In this document: positions 9,116 through 15,166 of the stretch, piece after piece
How the letters are laid out: each line of letters begins with the position of its first letter
Position numbering within the stretch: the stretch's first letter is position 1
Assembly (NCBI GenBank): GCA_937936695.1
Contig: CALHCK010000196.1
Span: 1-19,021 of the forward strand
Length of the DNA stretch: 19,021 bases
Direction: 5' to 3'
Source of the DNA: an uncultured Polaribacter sp.
Lineage (GTDB): Bacteria; Bacteroidota; Bacteroidia; Flavobacteriales; Flavobacteriaceae
Notes under the pieces: model-generated
What the model saw: the letters and a program-made list of their open reading frames with translations, nothing else
What the model was told of the DNA's origin: nothing
The model's database searches: none
Translations under genes and position numbers: made by a program

Positions 9116-10417
9116 ATGAATACTATTAAAAAATTATTTCTTTCTATTGAGCAAAGTTTTTCATTGCTGTTTCTTTTAAAATGGTTAGCTATCTGTTTGC
9201 TTGTAGGCATTTTTACAGGTAGTGCTTCTGCTGGCTTTTTATGGTCTTTAGAATGGGTTACCAATTATAGAGAAGCTAATGTTTGGATAATTGCTTTATT
9301 ACCAATTGCGGGTTTTTTTATTGGACTTTCTTATTACTTATACGGAGCAAGTGTTGTTAAAGGAAATAATTTATTATTAGATGAATATCATACTCCTAAA
9401 AAAGTAATTCCGTTTAAAATGGCACCGTTAGTATATATAGGTACAATTCTTACGCATTTATTTGGAGGTTCTGCAGGTAGAGAAGGCACTGCAGTTCAAA
9501 TTGGAGGGGCTATTGCAGATCAATTTACTAAAATATTTAAATTATCAAATTCTGATAGAAAAATCTTATTAATTACAGGTATTAGTGCAGGATTTGCTTC
9601 TGTTTTTGGTACTCCGTTGGCAGGTGCTATTTTTGCATTAGAAGTTTTAATTATTGGTCGCATAAAGTTTGATGCTATTATTCCTAGTTTTTTAGCAGCT
9701 ATTTTTGCCACCTATTTTTGTGATGTTTGGCAAATATCACATCACACTCATTATCATATAAATACCGTAGCTAACCTTACTCCTATTACTGTTTTTTGGG
9801 CAGTATTAGCAGGTATTATTTTTGGTTTAGTAGGTATGTTATTCTCTAAATCATCTCACTTTTGGGGTAATTTATTTAAAAAACATATTTCTTACCCACC
9901 ACTTCGTCCTTTTATTGGTGGGGTTATTTTAGCTATAATTGTTTATTTAATGGGAACAACAAAATATATTGGTTTAGGGGTACCTACTATTGTAGAAGCA
10001 TTTAGTACTAACTTAAATTCTTACGATTTTATATTAAAATTACTATTTACCACCTTTACATTAGGTGCAGGATTTAAAGGAGGAGAAGTAACACCTCTAT
10101 TTTATATTGGCGCCACCTTAGGTAATGCTTTAATATGGTTTATACCATTACCTATAGGGTTATTAGCTGGTATGGGCTTTGTTGGTGTATTTGCAGGCGC
10201 AACAAATACCCCAATTGCATGTACAATTATGGGTATAGAATTATTTGGAATAGAATCTGGTGTATTTATTGCTATTGCATGTACTACTTCTTACCTATTC
10301 TCTGGGCATTCGGGTATATATGCTTCGCAAATTATTGGTAGTCCTAAACATGTATTTTTTAAAAATGAAAAAGGGCTGTTACTTAATAATGTAAAAAATA
10401 AACGAGACAACAAATAA
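9116..10417 (+). CDS. CLC-family antiporter, fluoride/proton (CLC-F) type
   Basis: This is a polytopic inner-membrane CLC protein of 433 residues without a C-terminal CBS pair. Generic annotation would call it a chloride channel, but the ion-path motifs match the CLC-F clade, which exports fluoride in exchange for protons. GNNLLLD (83-89) replaces the chloride motif GSGIP. GREGT (121-125) replaces GREGP and keeps the gating Glu123. GFKGGEVTP (319-327) carries the Glu and Thr (324, 326) known to matter in CLC-F proteins. GHSGIYASQ (397-405) supplies a late-helix Tyr402. The GISAGFASVFGTPLAGAIFALE core at about 155-176 is standard CLC. It is a single gene whose stop is 2 bp from that of the convergent BT_3928-type gene. 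Specificity is inferred from motifs. Confidence 0.9.
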   Translation: MNTIKKLFLSIEQSFSLLFLLKWLAICLLVGIFTGSASAGFLWSLEWVTNYREANVWIIALLPIAGFFIGLSYYLYGASVVKGNNLLLDEYHTPKKVIPFKMAPLVYIGTILTHLFGGSAGREGTAVQIGGAIADQFTKIFKLSNSDRKILLITGISAGFASVFGTPLAGAIFALEVLIIGRIKFDAIIPSFLAAIFATYFCDVWQISHHTHYHINTVANLTPITVFWAVLAGIIFGLVGMLFSKSSHFWGNLFKKHISYPPLRPFIGGVILAIIVYLMGTTKYIGLGVPTIVEAFSTNLNSYDFILKLLFTTFTLGAGFKGGEVTPLFYIGATLGNALIWFIPLPIGLLAGMGFVGVFAGATNTPIACTIMGIELFGIESGVFIAIACTTSYLFSGHSGIYASQIIGSPKHVFFKNEKGLLLNNVKNKRDNK

Positions 10418-10419
10418 TA

Positions 10420-11382
10420 TTACAATTCTATCTCATCAACATCCACCCAGTTTTTCTTTTCTACAACAGTACCTTTATCTAAAATCATAACACCAGGGTT
10501 GGCACGTATCATTGTTTTTAAAGTTGTTTCATCACAAAAAAGAAAATCAAATGGTAGGTTATGTTTTTCTTTTACTGCCACTAAATCATCTGTAAAAGAT
10601 GCAGAAGCTCCGTAAACCGTGTACCCCTTTTCTTTAGCCTTAGTTGTTATATCTTTAATAGCAGGAAAACCTTTAGCATCTACCTTATCTACATTATAAA
10701 CAATTACCAACATTACTTTTTCTTTTTTTAGTAATTCTGGTGCTAAATCTTGCTCTTCATCTTCTAGCATAAAATCATGCACTTTAGGAATACTTCCGTC
10801 TTTTGGATACACCATGCCCTCTGGTAAGTTTTTACCAATTGCGTATGCTCTAAAATCTATAATAGGCAAATGTGTTAATACATGTTGTACTAAAAACATA
10901 AAAACTGCCAAAGAAACAAATGTAATTAGTTTAGGTATTTTGCCTTTAAAAAGCGGAGTAATAAGGTTTACTTTTAGCATTAATAAAAGTATAAAAACTA
11001 TTAATATTACATTTTTATAAAAAGTTTCCCAAGTAGATAATTTAATAGCATCTCCAAAACATCCGCAATCTGTAACTTTATTATAATAGGCAGAATACCA
11101 AGTTAAAAACAAAAATATTAATGTTAAAAAAAACAAACTCCAAACCGTTAATTTAGGTTTATAGCCAATTAAAATCATTACTCCTAGTAAAATTTCTGCC
11201 ACAATTAAAACAATAGCAAATGGCAATGCATACGGAATTAAAAACTCCATATTTAAAACCGATTCAGAAAAATATTCTTGAAATTTATACTGAGAACCAA
11301 TAGGGTCTACCAACTTTACGAAACCAGAAAAAATAAATAAGGCTCCTACTAACAATCGGGCAATGTACACTATTACTTTCAT
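10420..11382 (-). CDS. BT_3928-type DoxX/MauE-like membrane protein with thioredoxin-like tail
   Basis: This inner-membrane protein of 320 residues has four DoxX/MauE-like helices at about 5-25, 48-73, 78-100 and 122-142. A fifth helix is at about 150-168, followed by a soluble thioredoxin-like domain at about 220-315. A DCGCFGD motif (105-111) between helices 3 and 4 offers a redox Cys pair, as in MauE/VKOR-like membrane redox proteins. The tail has RANPGVMILDKG, typical around the cis-proline of thioredoxin folds, but lacks CxxC. It therefore probably does not catalyse thiol exchange alone. I start at ATG 11382, because the codon before it is only a TTG. It lies 46 bp after the DUF1599 gene and is likely cotranscribed. 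The cellular role is unknown. Confidence 0.85.
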   Translation of the reverse strand: MKVIVYIARLLVGALFIFSGFVKLVDPIGSQYKFQEYFSESVLNMEFLIPYALPFAIVLIVAEILLGVMILIGYKPKLTVWSLFFLTLIFLFLTWYSAYYNKVTDCGCFGDAIKLSTWETFYKNVILIVFILLLMLKVNLITPLFKGKIPKLITFVSLAVFMFLVQHVLTHLPIIDFRAYAIGKNLPEGMVYPKDGSIPKVHDFMLEDEEQDLAPELLKKEKVMLVIVYNVDKVDAKGFPAIKDITTKAKEKGYTVYGASASFTDDLVAVKEKHNLPFDFLFCDETTLKTMIRANPGVMILDKGTVVEKKNWVDVDEIEL

Positions 11383-11428
11383 CAACTATTTTTTTATATG
11401 TTTTTAACTATTTAAGGTAAAATAAATT

Positions 11429-11965
11429 TTATGCTCCTAAATGAATCATGGCAAAAACTGCATAATTAATCATATCCTGATAATTGGCATCAATACCTTC
11501 AGACACTAATGTTTTACCTTTATTATCTTCTATTTGTTTTACACGTAACAATTTTTGCAAAATTAAATCTGTTAAACTAGATACCCTCATTTCTCTCCAA
11601 GCCTCTCCATAATCATGATTTTTATTAAGCATTAATTCTTTTGTAATTTCTATATGCTTATCATACAAATGCGTAGCTTCAGCAGTATTTAAATCTGGTT
11701 TATCTACCACACCTTTTTCTAGCTGAATTAAAGCCATTATAGCATAATTTATAATCCCAATAAATTCAGATTTTTCACCCTCATCAACCTTTCTAACTTC
11801 ATTTTCTTGCAACTGTCTAATTCTTTGTGCTTTAATAAAAATCTGATCTGTTAAAGAAGCCAATCGTAAAATTCTCCAAGCACTTCCATAATCACTCATT
11901 TTATTAATAAATAAGCTCCTGCAATCATTAATTACAGCATCGTATTGTTTTAAAGTATTCTGCAT
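11429..11965 (-). CDS. DUF1599 (nucleotide-modification-associated, MazG-like) protein with internal duplication
   Basis: DUF1599 proteins are all-alpha and have been linked by comparative genomics to nucleotide pyrophosphatase-like functions. The biochemical role in Bacteroidota is not established. The protein has two copies of the same unit: NKMSDYGSAWRILRLASLTD (21-40) with INYAIMALIQL (72-82), and NKNHDYGEAWREMRVSSLTD (114-133) with INYAVFAMIHL (166-176). Each copy keeps DYGxAW and SLTD. An open frame continues 15 codons upstream to a TTG at 12010. I chose ATG 11965 (178 residues) because the usual family start is MQNT-like and because a -7 box (11986-11993) lies inside the longer frame. 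It is divergent from the LOG gene and leads the two-gene minus-strand unit. Confidence 0.85.
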   Translation of the reverse strand: MQNTLKQYDAVINDCRSLFINKMSDYGSAWRILRLASLTDQIFIKAQRIRQLQENEVRKVDEGEKSEFIGIINYAIMALIQLEKGVVDKPDLNTAEATHLYDKHIEITKELMLNKNHDYGEAWREMRVSSLTDLILQKLLRVKQIEDNKGKTLVSEGIDANYQDMINYAVFAMIHLGA

Positions 11966-11985
11966 TTTATAATAAAGTATTTCAT

Positions 11986-11993
11986 CAAAAATA
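11986..11993 (-). promoter_or_regulatory. Candidate -7 promoter box for the DUF1599 gene
   Basis: On the minus strand this reads TATTTTTG, a full TAnnTTTG match, 20 bp before ATG 11965. A TTG lies 14 bp further upstream, which is short for a -33 element. The box would make transcription begin near 11979, downstream of the alternative TTG start, and so supports the shorter protein. Confidence 0.42.
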
Positions 11994-12048
11994 CTAAAAC
12001 TTACACGCAATTCATTTATTTTTACCCTTAAATTATCTGTAATATAGC

Positions 12049-12630
12049 ATGAAAAAAATTGTTGTTTTCTGTGGCTCTAGTCAAGGTCATAATACCATTT
12101 ATAAAGAAGCCGCTGTAACTCTAGCAAATTACTTTAGCAAACACAATATTGCCTTAATATACGGAGGCGGTAAAATTGGTTTAATGGGTGTTATAGCAGA
12201 TACTTTACTAGCTAAAAAAGGAGAAGTCATAGGAATAATTCCTAGCCTATTAGATAAAAAAGAAGTAATACACACAGGCGTAGAAGAAATGATAGTTTGT
12301 AAAACTATGAGCGAACGCAAGGTTATAATGAGCAAACTTACCAACGGATACATTGTACTACCAGGAGGTTTTGGCACTTTAGACGAGCTTTTTGAAGTAT
12401 TAACTTTAAACCAGTTAAACATAGAACAAAAACCTATAGGTCTTTTAAATATCAATGGTTTTTTCAATCCTCTTTTACAACAACTAGAAACCATGGTAGC
12501 AGAAGGTTTTTTAACACCTATTAATAAAAAAATGCTGTTGGTAGATAATTCTGTAGACGCGCTAATGCAAAAAATACACAATTACAAAGCACCAAAAAAC
12601 AACACGGTTATTAACAAAATAGTACATTAA
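12049..12630 (+). CDS. LOG-family (TIGR00730-type) nucleoside 5'-monophosphate phosphoribohydrolase
   Basis: LOG proteins cleave the N-glycosidic bond of nucleoside 5'-monophosphates to free base and ribose 5-phosphate. Plant-type members release cytokinins, and many bacterial ones act on AMP or related nucleotides. This one has the Rossmann start IVVFCGSSQGHN (4-15), GGGKIGLMG (39-47), the MSERK segment (87-91) with the conserved Arg90, and the hallmark PGGFGTLDE (105-113, pattern PGGxGTxxE). At 193 residues it is complete. Older annotation as lysine decarboxylase is not supported by these motifs. The stop codon is 1 bp before the folP ATG, so translation is probably coupled. It is divergent from DUF1599 across an 83-bp gap. 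Confidence 0.92.
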   Translation: MKKIVVFCGSSQGHNTIYKEAAVTLANYFSKHNIALIYGGGKIGLMGVIADTLLAKKGEVIGIIPSLLDKKEVIHTGVEEMIVCKTMSERKVIMSKLTNGYIVLPGGFGTLDELFEVLTLNQLNIEQKPIGLLNINGFFNPLLQQLETMVAEGFLTPINKKMLLVDNSVDALMQKIHNYKAPKNNTVINKIVH

Positions 12631-12631
12631 A

Positions 12632-13453
12632 ATGACGCTTAACTGCAACGGAATACTAATAGACACCACATTACCAAAAGTAATGGGCATTTTAAACATT
12701 ACTCCAGACTCTTTTTTTGACGGAGGCAAGTATAAAAACGAAAAAGACATACTTACCCAAACAGAAAAAATGCTCTTAGAAGGTGCTACTTTTATAGACG
12801 TAGGTGCATATTCATCCAGACCAGGCGCTACGCACATTTCAGAAGAAGAAGAATTAAAAAGAATAGTACCCGTTGTAAACTTATTAGTAAAAGAATTTCC
12901 AGAAATAATAATTTCTGTAGATACATTTAGAAGTAAAATAGCCCAAGAAACTATACAAGCTGGTGCCGCTATTATTAACGATATTTCTGGCGGACAAATG
13001 GATGCTAATATGTTTAAAACCGTTGCAAATTTAAATGTCCCTTACATTTTAATGCACATGTTGGGTACCCCACAAAACATGCAAAAAAACCCAACATACA
13101 ACAATGTTATTACAGATATTACTACCTTTTTTGCAACTCAAATACACCAACTTCGTCAATTAAAACTAAACGACGTTATTATAGATGTAGGTTTTGGTTT
13201 TGGCAAAACAATACCACATAATTTCGAAATTCTTAAAAACCTATCTCTATTTAAAAATTTAGAAGTACCAATTTTAGCAGGAATCTCTAGAAAATCTATG
13301 CTATACAAAACCCTAGATATTTCTGCCCAAGAAGCCCTTAATGCAACCACATCTGCAAACACCATTGCCTTATTAAACGGTGCAAATATATTACGCGTGC
13401 ACGATGTTAAAGAAGCTTCAGAAGCCATTACCATTGTAAATCAAGTACACTAA
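12632..13453 (+). CDS. folP: Dihydropteroate synthase
   Basis: This enzyme joins 6-hydroxymethyl-7,8-dihydropterin diphosphate to p-aminobenzoate in folate synthesis and is the sulfonamide target. It is a cytoplasmic TIM barrel. Signature motifs appear in order: GILNITPDSFFDGG (19-32), the p-aminobenzoate loop SSRPGA (61-66) with Arg63, VDTFR (96-100) with Asp97, INDISGG (115-121) with Asn116, DVGFGFGKT (185-193) with Asp185, GISRKS (217-222) with Lys221, and RVHDV (255-259) with Arg255 and His257. These positions match the pterin and phosphate ligands known in E. coli FolP. At 273 residues it is complete. It follows the LOG gene by 1 bp and precedes the element at 13479-13556. Confidence 0.97.
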   Translation: MTLNCNGILIDTTLPKVMGILNITPDSFFDGGKYKNEKDILTQTEKMLLEGATFIDVGAYSSRPGATHISEEEELKRIVPVVNLLVKEFPEIIISVDTFRSKIAQETIQAGAAIINDISGGQMDANMFKTVANLNVPYILMHMLGTPQNMQKNPTYNNVITDITTFFATQIHQLRQLKLNDVIIDVGFGFGKTIPHNFEILKNLSLFKNLEVPILAGISRKSMLYKTLDISAQEALNATTSANTIALLNGANILRVHDVKEASEAITIVNQVH

Positions 13454-13478
13454 CACATTAATAACCATTTATTTTAGA

Positions 13479-13556
13479 AGCTATTTCCTGCTTTCGCTAC
13501 TCGCTTTTTTTTCGAAAACTCAAAAAAGAGCTCAAACAAACCGCTCTATCAGGGCT
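13479..13556 (+). repeat. Structured non-coding element between folP and cdaA, probable dispersed Flavobacteriaceae repeat
   Basis: The 233-bp gap 13454-13686 has no coding sequence, and the first part is more GC-rich and structured than other gaps here. AGC-(5 nt)-CCTG at 13479-13490 pairs with CAGG-GCT at 13550-13556 to close a roughly 80-nt unit. Inside are a CTTTTTT / AAAAAAG stem (13504-13510 with 13522-13528), the palindrome TTTTCGAAAA (13509-13518) and the palindrome GAGCTC (13528-13533). From memory, the flanks (TATTTCCTGCT... and ...CTATCAGGGCTA) resemble an element seen in intergenic regions of many Flavobacteriaceae. Only one copy is in this window. It could be a mobile palindromic unit, a terminator/attenuator or a small RNA. 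Confidence 0.5.
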
Positions 13557-13636
13557 ACACAAATTTGCCAATAAAAAGCAATTATTAAAAGCTTTTTACC
13601 ATTTATAAAACTCTTACAAACATATAATAACACCTA

Positions 13637-13666
13637 TTGTAATCAGCAAATTTATTAGTACATTAG
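13637..13666 (+). promoter_or_regulatory. Candidate promoter for cdaA
   Basis: TTG at 13637-13639 is followed after 19 bp by TACATTAG (13659-13666), one mismatch from the Bacteroidota -7 consensus TAnnTTTG. Transcription would start near 13673, about 14 bp before the cdaA ATG. The spacing is good but the -7 match is imperfect. cdaA may therefore be expressed separately from folP. Confidence 0.35.
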
Positions 13667-13686
13667 CTTAAAATCAATCCACTTTC

Positions 13687-14463
13687 ATGTTCGATTTTAT
13701 TGAGTTTTCTTTACTAGATGTTTTAGACATTTTATTAGTAGCCACCCTACTCTACTACATCTACAAACTATTAAAAGGTACCGTTGCCATTAATATTATT
13801 ATTGGTATTGGTTTTATCTTTTTAATATGGAAAATTACACAACTTTTAAACATGGAAATGTTAAGTGGTATTTTAGGCTACCTTTTATCAGGTGGTGTAA
13901 TTGCCCTAATCATTGTGTTTCAGCAAGAAATACGTAAGTTTTTGTTAATGATTGGTACCACTAGTTTTACAAATAACAGGCGTTTTTTTAATCAATTAAA
14001 TTTTTTACAAAAAGATATTAATTCAGACGTAAATTCAGATGTTATTTTAGATGCCTGTAAAAATATGGCAAAAACAAAAACAGGTGCCTTAATTGTTATA
14101 GAACGTACAAACTCTTTAGATTTTTTAATAGATAGTGGAGATATTATGAATGCCCAAGTAAACGAAGCTATTTTAGAAAGCATCTTTTACAAAAACAGCC
14201 CGTTACACGATGGTGCTTTAATTATTAGAGACAATTTTATTATAGCAACACGTGTTATACTTCCTATTTCAGATAGCACTAAAATACCTTCTAGATTTGG
14301 TTTAAGACACAGAGCAGCCATTGGAGTAACAGAAAAAACAGATGCTGTTTGCATATTAGTATCTGAAGAAACAGGAGAAATTTCTTACATAAAAGATGGT
14401 GGATTTGAGCTTTATACAGATTTTAATGAATTAAACCAAAAAGTTAGAAAAGACTTGTTGTAA
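13687..14463 (+). CDS. cdaA: Diadenylate cyclase CdaA (c-di-AMP synthase)
   Basis: CdaA makes the second messenger c-di-AMP from two ATP at the inner membrane. Three N-terminal hydrophobic helices (about 11-28, 31-51 and 59-79) are followed by the DisA_N/DAC domain (about 95-240). The catalytic signatures DGA (175-177, in LHDGALII) and RHR (207-209, in LRHRAAIGV) are intact, as is GALIVIER (133-140). At 258 residues it has normal length. In Firmicutes cdaA is followed by cdaR and glmM; neither is present here. It ends just before a bidirectional terminator. Known c-di-AMP roles are potassium, osmotic and cell-wall control. No target is visible in the window. Confidence 0.96.
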   Translation: MFDFIEFSLLDVLDILLVATLLYYIYKLLKGTVAINIIIGIGFIFLIWKITQLLNMEMLSGILGYLLSGGVIALIIVFQQEIRKFLLMIGTTSFTNNRRFFNQLNFLQKDINSDVNSDVILDACKNMAKTKTGALIVIERTNSLDFLIDSGDIMNAQVNEAILESIFYKNSPLHDGALIIRDNFIIATRVILPISDSTKIPSRFGLRHRAAIGVTEKTDAVCILVSEETGEISYIKDGGFELYTDFNELNQKVRKDLL

Positions 14464-14477
14464 TAGTTTTACACATA

Positions 14478-14512
14478 AAAAAAGGTTCCCATTTTATATG
14501 AAAACCTTTTTT
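14478..14512. terminator. Bidirectional rho-independent terminator
   Basis: AAAAAAGGTT (14478-14487) pairs with AACCTTTTTT (14503-14512), a 10-bp stem with a 15-nt loop. The arm runs of A and T give a U-tract in either direction. It lies 14 bp after the cdaA stop and 18 bp after the end of the convergent lipoprotein gene. Confidence 0.8.
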
Positions 14513-14530
14513 ATTTGTAGTAGCTGTAAT

Positions 14531-15100
14531 TTACTTAGTAGCTCCTGCAATTTTAGATTGTATTGCAGACAAAGCACTTTTGTATTTTGTTAATTCCGCT
14601 GGCTTTAATTTAGAAGATAATTTTTTTCCTTCTTCTAATAACTCAGCTCCTTTTTTAGCTAATTTTGTAGTTTTTATTACATTTCCTTTAGCAGCAATAA
14701 GTTCTTTTGCATTAGCAGCATAAGCTGTTAAATTTTCTGTTACTGCTCTATTAGATAGTACAGGAATATTTACACCAGATAATGCAGAGTTTGCCATATC
14801 AGAAGCTTTATCTGTCATTTCTTTTGCTGCGTCTTTAGCTCCGTCAATAACGTTACCAGCTGCATCTTTAGCACCTTCTACAACATTACCTGCAGCATCT
14901 TTTGCTCCATCAATAACATTACCAGCTGCATCTTTAACACCATCTACAGCATGTCCTGCCGCATCTTTTGCTCCTTCAGCTGCTGCTTTAGTAGTTTCTA
15001 CAGTTGCATTTTTTAAATCAGTTGCTTCTTTTTTAGCTTCTTTACAAGAAGTTGCTAATAAAGCACCAGCAACCAACATAGGTAATACGATTTTTTTCAT
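14531..15100 (-). CDS. Small lipoprotein with five tandem 11-residue (hendecad) repeats
   Basis: I do not recognise a named family. The N-terminus MKKIVLPMLVAGALLATSC is a lipoprotein signal with the lipidated Cys at residue 19. Residues 43-97 are five near-identical 11-mers of the form GAKDAAGNVID, an Ala/Gly/Asp/Lys-rich helical pattern like the 11-mer repeats of LEA-type stress proteins. A non-repetitive, probably helical tail (about 110-189) follows. There are no catalytic motifs, so a structural or stress-related envelope role is a guess. I start at ATG 15100 (189 residues). The frame extends to a TTG at 15130, but a -7 box (15128-15135) overlaps that codon. It is 66 bp after the ABC gene and likely has its own promoter. 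Confidence 0.85.
   Translation of the reverse strand: MKKIVLPMLVAGALLATSCKEAKKEATDLKNATVETTKAAAEGAKDAAGHAVDGVKDAAGNVIDGAKDAAGNVVEGAKDAAGNVIDGAKDAAKEMTDKASDMANSALSGVNIPVLSNRAVTENLTAYAANAKELIAAKGNVIKTTKLAKKGAELLEEGKKLSSKLKPAELTKYKSALSAIQSKIAGATK
14810..14974 (-). repeat. Five tandem 33-bp repeats within the lipoprotein gene
   Basis: The minus strand holds five in-frame 33-bp units encoding GAKDAAGHAVD, GVKDAAGNVID, GAKDAAGNVVE, GAKDAAGNVID and GAKDAAKEMTD. The units are similar at DNA level (recurring gcatctttagc-like segments on the plus strand). Copy number could therefore vary between strains by slippage or recombination. Confidence 0.9.
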
Positions 15101-15127
15101 CTTTTTGTTTTTTTTAGATTTCTTTAA

Positions 15128-15135
15128 CAAAAGTA
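15128..15135 (-). promoter_or_regulatory. Candidate -7 promoter box for the repeat lipoprotein
   Basis: The minus strand reads TACTTTTG, a full TAnnTTTG match, 27 bp before ATG 15100. No clear TTG lies at the expected upstream spacing. Its overlap with the alternative TTG codon (15130) argues against the longer reading. Confidence 0.42.
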
Positions 15136-15166
15136 ATTTAAAAAATTGATATTAACATATTTTTTT

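Noticed and set aside
11966..12010. A 15-codon N-terminal extension of DUF1599 from TTG 12010
   Set aside because: The extension has no family similarity, starts at TTG and spans a consensus -7 box, whereas ATG 11965 gives the usual N-terminus.
12129..12581. A 150-codon minus-strand reading frame inside the LOG gene
   Set aside because: The plus-strand LOG motifs are intact over the same bases, and the reverse product has no recognisable domain.
14810..14974. CRISPR-like array
   Set aside because: The 33-bp repeats are directly adjacent with no spacers, stay in frame and encode an 11-residue protein repeat.
15101..15130. A 10-codon extension of the repeat lipoprotein from TTG 15130
   Set aside because: It would put a Lys-rich tract ahead of a complete lipoprotein signal peptide and overlaps a -7 box.
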